Notes under the pieces: generated by a model
The model's database searches: none
The model's input: only the letters and a program-made list of their open reading frames with translations
Told to the model about the DNA's origin: nothing
Made by a program: the position numbers and the translations under genes
Assembly (NCBI GenBank): GCA_029851415.1
Contig: CM056741.1
Coordinates: 69,306,282 to 69,370,281 of the forward strand
DNA: 64,000 nucleotides
Reading direction: 5' to 3'
Source of the DNA: Eretmocerus hayati
Lineage: Eukaryota > Arthropoda > Insecta > Hymenoptera > Aphelinidae
In this document: positions 11,743 to 22,601 of the stretch, piece by piece
Layout: each line of letters begins with the position of its first letter
Numbering within the stretch: the stretch's first letter is position 1

Positions 11743-12935
11743 ATGTATTCAGTCACGAGGGTCTTTGCACTGGGTGTCATCGTTGCTCTGGCGGCTGCTC
11801 AACCAGCTAAGAATGAATTCTGGAAGGGCACGAGCATCGACGCGATAGTCGAACAGACCAAATTAGAGTGTGCACAGAAGAATGACGAAATAGCTTGTAT
11901 GAAATTCAAGATTCTCAATCTGCTCGACCAGCTCTTCCGTAAAGATAGTTTCAAGGTATGTTCACTCATTCCTTTTCCTCCAGTAGGATGTAGAGTGCAC
12001 TGGAATGAAACATCAGAGATCTGTTAATGAGTGGCCAGGCCTCTGTGTGAGGCATTGATTCATTCATATTTTCGGAAATTATTTGCCTATCATCGTGCAA
12101 CTTCCAAATAAGGCCAAATGAGTCAAAATTAAAATCTCTTGCATTATCCGACTTGAACGAAGTCTGTGATCCAAATCACCACAATAAATGATATTTGAGA
12201 CTATTGTCCGATACGTGAGACTGTAACTTCCGAAATTCTCACTTCATCCATGGAACTCCCACTCACGATAACTTTTACACCCCCTGCAACCTCTTTATCC
12301 CTAACAAACCACGATGAATCGAAAGATAAATAGTTTCAGTAAATTCCAAATTGATGAAATCTGATGATTTCCAGGTATCGGAGACCGTCGAGGTGACCCG
12401 CAACTCGTATCCTGTTGACGAGCTGACCGGTCGCAGTCTCTCGGACGAGGGCTCTCTCTTGGACACCGTTCGCAGTTACATTGCTTCCCACGATGTCACC
12501 TTCAAACTACCCCTTGACTCAAGCGTCAAGGTATCCTCGAGGAACATCGAGGATGATGAGCTCAGTTTCGACGTCAAGTTCGGCCAAGGTCGCGCCGTCG
12601 AGGCCCGCAAGTCTAAGCTGAAAAAAGTCATCATCCCCATCCTCGTGTTTGTCTTGCTCAAGGCTATGACTCTCATCCCCTTGGCTATCGGTGTGCTCGG
12701 TCTCAAAGCCTGGAACGCCTTGCAGCTGTCCTTCTTCAGTTTCGTCGTCTCCGTCGGCTTGGCCATTTTCCAGCTGTGCAAAAAGATTGCCGCCGACAGT
12801 CATGCCGCTCCGATCGCTGCCCACGGGCCATGGGAGTACCAAGCTGCCCAGTACAGATCGATGCAAGACTCTGGTGATATGGTGCCCGAGAGTGGAGCAC
12901 AGAATCTAGCTTACGCAGCTTACGCTCAAGCTTGA
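11743..12935 (+). CDS. Osiris family protein (DUF1676), first gene, two coding exons
   Basis: Join 11743-11955 and 12375-12935 gives 257 aa; the 419-bp intron (AAG|GTATGT ... TTTCCAG|GT) is phase 0. Layout: hydrophobic signal peptide (residues 1-19, cleavage near AAA-Q), two cysteines at 43 and 52 in the N-terminal region, a charged middle with RKSKLKK (149-155), a long hydrophobic stretch (about 156-206, DUF1676 core) and the hallmark AQNLAY at 246-251 near a Tyr/Ala-rich C-terminus. Osiris proteins are insect-specific endomembrane or secreted proteins expressed in cuticle-forming epithelia; the exact role of this paralogue is unknown. Start choice: first ATG after the promoter, directly giving the signal peptide. 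The coding exons are GC-richer than the flanks. The next Osiris gene follows on the same strand about 4.7 kb downstream. I cannot assign an Osi number. Confidence 0.93.
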
Positions 12936-13057
12936 ACGATGTCTACTAGGTCTACAATCTCTCTCCTCTAGATGTAAAGGAGCTTGATTTCAAGCGGCCG
13001 ATCTTTTGTACAATATTTCCTCCATCTCGTGTGTGTTCTCTGTTTTGTATCTTATTT

Positions 13058-13063
13058 AATAAA
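13058..13063 (+). terminator. Poly(A) signal of the first Osiris gene
   Basis: AATAAA lies 123 nt after the TGA stop (12933-12935), within an AT-rich stretch with GT-rich sequence just upstream. It is the first canonical signal downstream of the gene. Confidence 0.75.
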
Positions 13064-14808
13064 TATCATGTGCAAATTAAACTTACCTCGTTGCAATTTT
13101 TTGTATGGGCATGAGTGGTTTTCTTTCAATACGTTGAATACGATTGTCATGGACGAGTGTGCCAATAGGAAAATGAACAAAGAAGAACCTGACTGGTAAA
13201 ACTTAGATATCTAAAGTTGAAAGTTATTAGGGTATGAATCCTCTATCTACGATTGCAAAATATACGAAATTCCTACATTCTCTTGTGTGCTGAACTTTAG
13301 ACTTTTGGAATCAAAAACTGATTCTGAGTAATTCGTATCTGAAAACATGGAAGTCAATGTCTATCGGATTGAGATTATTCTGCCATTTTTGTATGACAAT
13401 ATCTCACTGTGTGCAGTGCATCATGGAAAATTCTCAAATTGATGGAAACTGAGATTAAACATGTACATTTCTCCTGAAAAAGTTTGAAATAAGTGAGACT
13501 GGACATTTGTCCTTCATCTACAAAAATTAGTTGATTCGAATACTCAATGTTCTCTTGAACGTAACAGAACTTGAATGATTCCATGTCTAACTTCGTGAAT
13601 GGTAACTCATAATTCTCAGAGGCTCCTTTACCTAGCACGTTAGAACATGGTGAGCAGTACATCATTGACCAACATAAACTCTGCTCCAAACCTGGTTAAG
13701 AGCTTTTGGGCGATTATCCACAGGATTTTTGGGTATCAATCTGGTAACAGAAATGATATCCCCGCGAAGGCCACAGAAAACATAATCAACAAATTTCACG
13801 AGTGTACAAAAAATTCTCGATAAATATAGGATCGTTCATTGACTTGAAGCGATAAAAACAATGGAAGAATATGACCTTTTATCCCAAATATATCGAGATA
13901 CGTGAAGAGATGAATAACTTGATTCAAGTTTAATATTCTGCCTTAGTCTAAAATGATGTTGTGTTGAACGTATGAACCAGAGGATAAGACCTCTGTAGCC
14001 TTAACCACACCTGACCAGACATCGTGATCATCTATTCCGCTTGTTCAAAATCAAAAATCGTTTAATGAGTACTTCCGCAAGTCATAAAATCCTTCATCCG
14101 AAGATTATTTGATGGATTCTTTTGGATATGAAAACTCTCCTTTCAATCTTGGTGTTGAGTATGATGAGATGCAAAGCATGGTGCCGACGTGCACATAACC
14201 AAAATATTAGGAAATAGAGTACCAAAATACTCTCCATAACAATGAACATGGCACTCATGATTGATATTCAGTATGCATATGCAACTGGACCAAAAGAATG
14301 TACACTCGTTACATCCCGAGCCTCAGGAGTCATCGTGATCAGTGGATAATCCTCGTCCCTCATATACCCCTCGAAGAGACATTCAATCTAGATAAAAAAT
14401 TTTCAAGGAAAGACTGGAGGGGCTTTTGCACGATACGTTCAAAGTGTTGATGGGACATTTTCGACTCTCCAGTCTTGAGTTCAGTCATAGATTCCTCTAG
14501 ATTATCTCAGGGGAAATTAGTGCCAAACTTCACTATGAATTTTCACCATCAAAATTTAGCTGCATTTAGGCATGTCTCAGGCGTGGGCGAATAGAGAACA
14601 AAGAGTTACGCATAAGTTATTCAAACATTCATCTAATGAGGCTGTGATGAATGATTCTCAACAGTCTCTATACTTAAGCCACCTATCTTCGTCTCTCATT
14701 TACCAGAAAAATCACCAACATCTCTGTAGTTTTTCATTTCCAAAGCTCACCTAGTATCAATAGGATGAGAATCATGATTCAGAGACTGATCCATCAGAAT
14801 CATGCTGA
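13064..14808. other. Intergenic between the two Osiris genes
   Basis: No coding or repeat signal recognised apart from short random frames. Confidence 0.5.
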
Positions 14809-15975
14809 CTAGGAGAGTGTTTCAGATCCGAGTCACGGATACGGCTAAAACTCTGGAAATAGTCTTCTTTCAGCACCCAAGAAGGATATTAAAAAATTGT
14901 AAGCTCTAACGCTGAAGCAATACCGAGCTACAGCCATGGACATTAGCATTGCAGGTATAGCGTCAAATTGGGTAATTTTGGTACGTTTTCGATGCTTTTC
15001 ATTTTGTTTGGCTCGACATTCCAACATACATTGACAAAACCCACTTCTATTAGTAGTCAATCTAAAGTTTACAGTCTCAGCTTTCAATTGGTGGGCTACA
15101 AAGTTCAACATGATGTGTCTGAGCTGGAGCTATTAGCAGTTGAAGAAGTGTACCAAAGTGAAACCCCGATGGGTCAACTTTGGTACACTTACAGAATATC
15201 TCAATTCTACCCACTACTATGCAAGTGAATTAATTTTAATCGTTCAGAAGTTTTATTTCAAGATGTGTGAAACATTTTAAAACCTCGTATACAATCACTC
15301 GACTCAAGATGAGTTAAAAAGAAGCTGTCATAGGAAGCTGGCATTGAAGTTACCCCATCCTCATGCTTCGTAAAGTGGGGTAACTTTGGTACGATTTTTC
15401 ATGTTTTTTTTCCTGTTTTCCATTCATTAAAATTCAGAATGCTGTGAATACTCCAATGTCACGATGGTTTCTTCAATATGGTGATATATGTGGTCAAAAT
15501 GTACCATTATTCACCCGTAGTTCGTTCCGAAACACTTCTTGCCAGGTACACTAACTGCACCACTCGCGAATCGCTGTTAAATCAGATTTTTCGAGAAAAG
15601 CTCCAATAAACGACTACAATCATTCACACGGGATCTACTACGGTGCGTTAACACATTGTTCATGTTTGTGACAAGAAGGGAGGATAGGTTTCCGAGCGAT
15701 AGAATCATTGACCTTGCCGAATGCAGCTTTGAAAGTCATTTTCCAGGGGTGTACCAAAGTTGCACCCAATGTACCAAAGTTACCCAATTTGACGGTACCT
15801 ATTTGTATTATTTTCAATAGGGGCTTATACGGACAATCCCAATGTTTCCGGACGTATCTCGGAAACGTTTGAGCGTTAGAGTCTAGAACTCTGGGTACCC
15901 TCTTCTGATGCAAACAGAAAACTACTTCCAGAGTTTCAGCCAAATCCGTGACCCGGATCTGAAACACTCTCGTGG
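14809..15975. mobile_element. TNA-TSD MITE family, copy 2, with a nested element in its centre
   Basis: The ends CTAGGAGAGTGTTTCAGATCC (left, from 14809) and its near complement ending CTCTCGTGG (15975) form long terminal arms; both contain (C/G)GGATTTGGCTGAAACT-type sequence. Each end is flanked by TGA (14806-14808 and 15976-15978), a 3-bp target duplication. The arms match the 59-kb copy. The centre is occupied by a second inverted-repeat element (14961-15794), so the total is 1167 bp instead of about 328. Confidence 0.82.
14961..15794. mobile_element. Nested 834-bp element with CGTCAAATTGGGTAA termini
   Basis: CGTCAAATTGGGTAATTTTG at the left mirrors CAAAGTTACCCAATTTGACG at the right. Inside, the motif GTACCAAAGT or its complement recurs at about 14977, 15151, 15178, 15387, 15751 and 15771, mostly close to GGGTAACTTTGG-like sequence. 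No long ORF, so it is non-autonomous. Superfamily unknown. Confidence 0.72.
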
Positions 15976-17590
15976 TGAGAAATTAGCCAACGGCCATGAT
16001 CATTTTCCAAACAACCAGAGCTTCAAACTTGAAACCTTTAGTAAGTATCCTGGCCCAAACTCGAAAGGGCTTGTTTGTCCAAGCCGTTGATTGTCAAATA
16101 TAGTGAAACTTATACGCTTCGATCACCTTTAGTCCCACTTGAGACCCTCTATAGTACCCAAAACCCAGATTACGGAGAGCATTTCATCAATTATCTAATA
16201 GGAAATCCTAGCAAAACGTACTCGTAACTCAGAGATGCCCATGGAGAAACGTTTTGATATACTTTAAGGTATGTCTCCTGGGACAATCAGGATGAGAAGT
16301 TTAAGCGAGCCGTGTTGTTTTGATAGCAACGTGAACTCGCCGTCTTTTATGTACAATCGCGTATACACAAAAAACAGCTCGTGCACGTACACGCTCACAC
16401 ACACACGCTCTCCGCGAGGCAGGGAATTAACATTGCGCGCGGACAAAAATCACAAACATTCGAGCCCTCGTGTAAACAAAATAAATGGGGACGGAACCCT
16501 AATTTTGGCAAGGGAGAAGATAACACTCAAATGAATGACACATCAATTTTTCAGCGAGTTCTCTAAAGAATTGTCAGAGCATTCGTGAGAACAGCCCAAA
16601 AAAGTCGCCTTCTGCTGCGCCGTTCCTATATCCTTCGCGTGTTACGAGCTCGAACCTTCAACATCGAATACTCGAAAACAAAATGTACAGGCTTCCTGAA
16701 ATTTCAGCAGAAGGTGTGTTATGGATAGTTTAACCGCCTCACGAATCCCCAGAAGATTCTCTAAATTTCAGAAAACCCACAGACATACCTTAAGTTTCTA
16801 ACAAGATGCATGATTCCTACCCAACTACATGAAAGAATTCAAGTTGTTCACCAGTTTGCTGGTTTACTGAAAATAGCTGAAAGTAATGAACATTGCCATG
16901 AATTATCATCTTGCTTTCACTCTACTGTGGAATCGTTCATCTTTTTGGTCCATCAAAGAATTGAACGAATCCAAGAGGTAACCCCGCGCGACTTGTCGAG
17001 TCGACGGTCAACAAGTGTCTCTGATCACTTCATAATCCAAAGCAAACCAACTTCATCCGTATTCTAATGTTGTTGGCAGTTCTCGTCAAAAAGTACCCGA
17101 CAAGCTGATGATAATTACCAATGAGCTATGCGGTCAAATTACTGCACTCGTATCCAATCTACAGTAATCGCGACAGGCCCATAGCGGGCGAATCAAAATT
17201 CTTTCTGCTGGCAGCGCAAGAACGATATGCAGGAACGTCGTCATAGTCAGACTTGGCGCTCTCACTCTCTACCATTCGTGATACACCTTTAATAGCGCGT
17301 GATGTACATCAAGGGGGTCGCAGAACGCGCTGGGCGCGCACCTCTCATACAAAGCGTGGGATGCCGGAGCGTGTGTTTCAGTTCCGTTTCCCGCCACGTG
17401 CTTGCCCAGCGTCGTGCGAGTGAAATTTAAATATGATTTTTCTTCGATTGCCAAGTCGAGGCATGCACGACCGAATAACATAGATTTTTCGGTAGCGTCG
17501 TCGTTGTCATCCTCATCGGCGTCGATTGTCGCAGTATAGCATCGCGCCAAGCCGTCCAGGCCACTCGGACCATTGCCACGGTAGAGACAA
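15976..17590. other. Intergenic upstream of the second Osiris gene
   Basis: Contains a short CA-repeat near 16395 and a GC-rich stretch at about 17280-17590 with a CACGTG E-box at 17395. No gene recognised. The GC-rich part directly abuts the Osiris promoter and may be regulatory (inference). Confidence 0.5.
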
Positions 17591-17594
17591 ATTG

Positions 17595-17630
17595 GATAAA
17601 AGGTGCGGGCCACTCCTCCGCCAGTCGCAG
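17595..17630 (+). promoter_or_regulatory. Probable core promoter of the second Osiris gene
   Basis: GATAAAAGG at 17595-17603 is a TATA-like box. CCAGTCGCAGTTC at 17621-17633 offers initiator-like CAGT positions 27-33 bp downstream. It is weaker than the first gene's promoter but similarly spaced, about 90 nt before the ATG. Confidence 0.6.
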
Positions 17631-17717
17631 TTCAATCGCCGATCGTGTGTGACCATCAACCGCGTCGGCGGCCAAGTGTCACCTCCGAGAGCTCGGCGAG
17701 AATCGAAACAAAAAAAA

Positions 17718-18970
17718 ATGCATTTTCCAGTGGTGATCGCCCTGATCGGGTTGTTTGCGTCTGCAGCCCGGTCCGAGGACTTGCTCACGAACGCGCTGAA
17801 CGATTGCATAGGTGCCGACTCGTGGACTTCGTGTCTGAAGCACGAAGTTCTGGGTTTCCTCGACGGCAAGCTCGGCACGACGACAGCAGCTCGCTCGCTG
17901 GACAGCGTCGACGAGGCACTCGTCGCGCGTGCTTTCAAGTACTTCAAGGGATTTGAGTATGGCGTTGATGTGCCGTTCATCGATGCCCGGCTCAAGTACC
18001 GTCCGGCCCGGAGCCTCGCCGATCTGGATCTTGAGTTCAAGAATGACAAGGTTGCCACGGCCGAGGCCCGGGGCTTGCTCAAGAAGAAGCTGTTGCTGCC
18101 ATTCTTGCTGCTCCTGAAGCTCAAGCTCAAGGCACTCATGCCGATATTCGTCGCGATCATTGGCCTGAAGGCTATGAAAGCTCTGGTTTTATCGAAGATT
18201 GCAATTGTCCTGGTGATTGGATTCCTGGCCGTTCAGTTTTTCAAGAAAGGTGGCATGACTCCTCCAATGGGTGAGTACATTTTTTGCATCGAGTGCTGAT
18301 GAGGTAGTGGTGTTTGAATGACGACCAAAAGCTCTAACGCCGACGGATGGGAAGATGATATCGTTTCAAATCATTCAATAGATTCATTGAGTATAATAGA
18401 ATGCGACATCATCTTGCCCTCGGAACTATTGCCGGCATCCATGCAATTACGTGTGGAGAGTGTAATCGTCATAATTAGGATGATCATGATGAAAGTAATC
18501 ATCGAAGGAAATATTCGGAGCTCATGAATATTTTTCTAGTGCAGTTTCGTTAAAACAAGATTCACTTTAACTGGATGAAATTTTTCCGAGTTGAGCATAT
18601 TTCAATGACAGTCAATAAATCCAAGGGCTGATAGTTTATCAATCAATGATAATAACGTGATGAATTGTAAACAATATTTTATCTTGACTGTCCAGGAATG
18701 ACAATGGAACCCCCTACCCCCGCTTATGGTGTGCCATCCCTCACAACAACAACATCGGGATACGAGCCAGTGAACTCGTGGGATGGAAATGGACCTTACT
18801 CCCGAAACTGGACACCAACCAACGGGGTAGAATCTCAAAATCTAGCCTACAACTACTACTCAGGTAGCAGTTCCAACTCGTACGGCGCACCTTTGTCATC
18901 TTCCTCGTCGTCTTCCGGTTCATCGAGCTCCTCCAGTTCAGTTGGCTCTAGTAGCTCAACTAATTATTGA
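17718..18970 (+). CDS. Osiris family protein (DUF1676), second gene, two coding exons
   Basis: Join 17718-18270 and 18696-18970 gives 275 aa; the 425-bp intron (ATGG|GTGAGT ... TGTCCAG|GA) is phase 1, splitting a Gly codon. Layout: signal peptide 1-18, Cys30 and Cys39 (a C-x8-C pair, the same spacing as in the first gene), charged middle, Lys/Leu-rich hydrophobic DUF1676 core (about 121-175), then a Pro/Gly/Tyr-rich tail with SQNLAY at 231-236 and a serine run at about 242-272. SQNLAY is a one-residue variant of the family's AQxLAY. An in-frame open extension lies upstream of 17718, but the Met directly preceding the signal peptide, with AAAAAAAA before it, is the sensible start. Unlike the first gene, the intron falls after the hydrophobic core, so the last exon encodes only the tail. 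Paralogue number not assignable. Confidence 0.92.
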
Positions 18971-19610
18971 AAGAGTTGAAGAGTTGGTTGACTGAACAAC
19001 TGGATGATTGAACGTGTGACTTGAACGGAGCGTTCATCCATGAAGCGATGACTCTGAATGAAACTCCAAACTTTTTGAAGAGTTTCGTCCATGATCGATG
19101 ATTTTATGGATTTATACCCACTTGTACAGAATCCTATAGTATTCGTGAGCCACAATCTAGTTCCATTCCCTGGTTCTTTGAAATGAAAACTCCAGTCATG
19201 ATGAAACTCAATTCCATTTGAACAATGTCCTAGAGTATGATAGTCAAAAGATTCAAGAGATAACTTTTATACTTGTACATTGATGGTTGGCATTTGTTAG
19301 TGGTTCATATTCGTTATTGTTACATATTCGTTTACAAATCAATCACGTTGTGATGATATTGCTGAGAAATTGTGAGGATTATAAATGACGAACTAATTTT
19401 TCACTTGAGCTATGTGCTCAACTTCAGAATGTCAACGAATCCAATAGTTTCAGTTTGATAATTCCCATGGAGTGGAATAAACATGTCTTTGTCAGTTCAT
19501 CTGACAACTCACTAATTATAATTGTTGAAGAATTCGCTCAAACGAGATAAATAGGAGCTACGCGTACTTATGTATCGAATTCTTGAGGGATTGATTTTTA
19601 TATGTTTGTT

Positions 19611-19616
19611 AATAAA
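19611..19616 (+). terminator. Poly(A) signal of the second Osiris gene
   Basis: AATAAA lies about 640 nt after the stop codon in AT-rich DNA. I see no earlier perfect AATAAA on the + strand after 18970, so the 3' UTR would be long; a variant signal could be used earlier. Confidence 0.5.
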
Positions 19617-20583
19617 ATACAGTAATTCGTGAAGCGAGGGTGATTAAGTTTGTCATCTTATCCCATCGGAAACAAATTCCTCTCGCGGAGTCAATCAGTT
19701 CTAGTTGATGAATTTATTTTGACAATGTTACCCATTGGTACATGTTTTACGAATTTTCCTCCCTAAAAGGGATGATTTCCATGAATGTCTCGAAGATAAA
19801 AAAACAGCGCTACATTAACAATCGATTTGAAAAACTTGCAATCTCGAAGAATCTTTGTTATCGCAAGGAATCAGTTTTTTATGATTGTGCGATCAAGGCC
19901 CCACTTTCAATCCACACTCCTTGCGGAAAGTTGGAGTTTAGTTGCCCTCATGCTGAAGGATATTAGGATATGCACCTCGCTAGTTGAGCTATTTCCAAAT
20001 ATCATGGGAGATTTTCCTCGCGTTACACTCTGGAAAAAAAAAATCCCCTTGGCGTAAAGATCCAAGCCTCGCAGCAGTGTATAACATACTATTCCGATAT
20101 TTTCAAATATGGGCAAGTCCCAGAATTTGGACCACTTTGGTTGGAAAATTTGATGAATTTCAAAATGACAAGAGATCAAATTACACGTGGTCCCTGATGG
20201 AACGAGGTCCAGATTTTCATGTCCTGCGCAAACAAAAAATTCTTGTGATTGAATTACGCAGAAACGATTCCCCTTTGGTTGAGACAAAAGTCATCAGGAT
20301 TGTACGTCGTCAACCAGATTGTGTGAGATTTATAGATTTTCACTCCCTGACTCAGATACCATTTTCAGGAGTTCATTTTCTCTATCGCCCCGATCACAAT
20401 ACCGCAAGCGAGAGTAGTTGAAAAAAATGATCAGAATGTTTTTACGCACCAACGACTTTCATAAGTTTCCTTATTTCGACAGAGACAGCCATGAAAAAGG
20501 TAGAATTTGATCCTTCAAAGTATGATCAATTTTCCATGCAATCCCCAGGATAGTTGATCAATCACCCATGGATCTACTATTAA
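19617..20583. other. Intergenic, no gene recognised
   Basis: Holds one fair-sized frame on the + strand (19984-20421, 145 codons) with no recognised domain, no signal peptide and flanking stops. I judge it random. Confidence 0.45.
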
Positions 20584-20824
20584 CACGTTCGCTGCGAAGC
20601 CCGTTTTTCGTGATATTAATTCTTTCATGAACTGGACCCCCGTATCCTGGTAAAAATGTTTGGATCGGAGCAAACTTTTTTTGGTTTGTTGATTGAGCTC
20701 TAGACAGAGTAAATCACCTTAGAAATTTTCTTACTGGATTTATTTTTCGAGTCATTGCGGACTGGATGAGATTGGAAGATGAAAAATCGTGGGACCACCC
20801 GTGGGTCCCGTCGCAGCGAACGTG
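20584..20824. mobile_element. 241-bp MITE with CACGTTCGCTGCG termini (piggyBac-like TSD)
   Basis: The left end CACGTTCGCTGCGAAG and the right end CGTCGCAGCGAACGTG are inverted repeats. It is flanked by TTAA on the left (20580-20583) and TCAA on the right (20825-20828), which looks like a TTAA duplication with one change. TTAA targets are typical of piggyBac elements, so that affiliation is an inference. A solo end of the same family is at 10643. Confidence 0.68.
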
Positions 20825-21324
20825 TCAAGCTAAGGCGTGTGCGCCTGAAAATCATTGAGATAGCCATAAAACCGAGTTTTTCACATAACATACATATCTA
20901 GTATCATCGGTCCAAAGTAAGGGATGGACATCAGAAACTCTTGAACGTTGAGGATGAGTGAGTCCTCGAGATTTTTTAGTGAACGTCCCAAACTGCCGCA
21001 AACTATGACTCCTTCGACTCAAAACATGTCATGATCAAAAGAGAGCCCTAATCGTAAGGATCGCCCATATGCCGCTGAAAGACTCTAACAGAATACTTTT
21101 TCAATGCAAACAAGAACACAATTTGTCAGGCAATGAACTACAACTGCACTCATTCCTATTCCATATTGGTTACAGATACATGATTTAAAAAGTGTTTACA
21201 AAGAGAAAGTTAGATGATTTTAAGTCTCCAGAGAATGAGCTTACATGAAACGCATTACTCCACAAGATTCGCTTGCGATAGATTCAAATACTCGTTTAGA
21301 GAATAATTAAGTAGATGGTTATAA

Positions 21325-22150
21325 GGCCACGGTGCTCTTGAAATACGTTTACATCCGCTGACGGCCACCAACGGGATTGTTGTGGGATATGTTTCTGGGG
21401 CCCTTGGAGCTCATTTTCTGATAAGAATCAAAATCGGCCCCTGGGCCGTTTTTTATAAAAGTCCAAAAAACGTGTTTTTTTCCTCTTTTCAATCTTTCTC
21501 CTCGGATAACTCGGAAAGATCATACTTTAACCGAAAATGTGTACAGACATCTTTTGTAGATCTTGAAAAATTGCATGAAAAAGGTTTCCATACTTGAAAC
21601 TGTAAAACGCACTCCGTTTGAGATATTTTGGGATTTTCATTTCGTAATCATAAATTTTCCGGAAAATCTCAACTCTGGTGGCTCTAAAGAAGCTTGTTTC
21701 GTCAAAAATTGTGTAAAATATGAATTGTAGTGCTTGAAAATGGCGAGTTACGCAGGATTCTTTGATATTCTTCCAATCTAGTCATGGGTGAACACCAGGA
21801 ACGATTTCCGGAAAATTCATGATTACGAAATGAAAATCCAAAATTATCTCGAACGGAGTGCGCTTTACGAATTCAAGTATGCGAAACCTTTTTTATGCAA
21901 TTTTTCAAGATCTACAAAAGATGTCTCTACACATTTTCGGTTGAAGTGTGATCTTTTCGAGTTATCCGAGGAAAAAGATTGAAAAGAGAATAAGAAGCAC
22001 GTTTTTTGGACTTTTGTAAAAAACGGCCCAAGGGACGATTTTGATTCTTATCAAAAAATGAGCTCCAAGGGCCCCAGGAACATATCCCACAATAATCCCG
22101 TTGGTGGTCGTCAGCGGAATGTAAACGTATTTCAAGAGTACCGTGAGGCC
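21325..22150. mobile_element. 826-bp palindromic element, arms about 400 bp
   Basis: The left arm from GGCCACGGTGCTCTTGAAAT is answered by the right arm ending with the complement of GGCCTCACGGTACTCTTGAAA. The arms stay alignable for about 400 bp, with shared blocks such as CATTTCGTAATCAT / ATGATTACGAAATG, and meet near 21725 with a short spacer. No coding capacity; open frames across it are palindrome shadows. Confidence 0.83.
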
Positions 22151-22260
22151 CGAAGTAATAGTCGCATTTAGTCAGAGTTTAACCTAAGCCGAGGCGCCAC
22201 AATCATCTTCAACTGAGACTAATCTTTTAACAAAACGCGACTATTAGGTACTTCGGGCCC
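22147..22260. mobile_element. Small hairpin element with GGCCCGAAGTA termini
   Basis: GGCCCGAAGTAATAGTCGC at the left and GCGACTATTAGGTACTTCGGGCC at the right are inverted repeats around an internal region of about 65 bp. It abuts the 826-bp palindrome, sharing its terminal GGCC. Confidence 0.72.
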
Positions 22261-22601
22261 AAGGGTTTAACAGACCTTATCATGGGCAGTTTCTGGTGAA
22301 ACCCATATCTCTATCTAATTTTATCTACAAGCACGAATATGCATTAAATGAAGTATCTAAGTTAAAATTTGATTTTCAGAAGAGTTGTTTGGACGACAAA
22401 CTCAATTTTTTGGTACTGACAAGAGTAACCTAACCTAGCAGATCCTGGATTTGTCTCAAACTCTGCGAATAATTTCGTTTTGGTATAAAAAAACCACGTT
22501 ATCTCAAAGGATACGATCCCATGTGCATTTTATCCTAATATACAGATATGGAGATTGATCCGGCGTCATAATTCCCCAGCCAGTAACATGTCTCAAGTGA
22601 G
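22261..22601. other. Spacer between inverted-repeat elements
   Basis: No gene or repeat recognised. Confidence 0.45.

Noticed and set aside
17526..17717. In-frame upstream extension of the second Osiris gene
   Set aside because: It would bury the signal peptide and starts upstream of the likely promoter; the Met at 17718 gives the expected protein.
19984..20421. 145-codon open frame
   Set aside because: No recognisable domain, no splice or promoter context, and opposite-strand frames of similar length overlap it.
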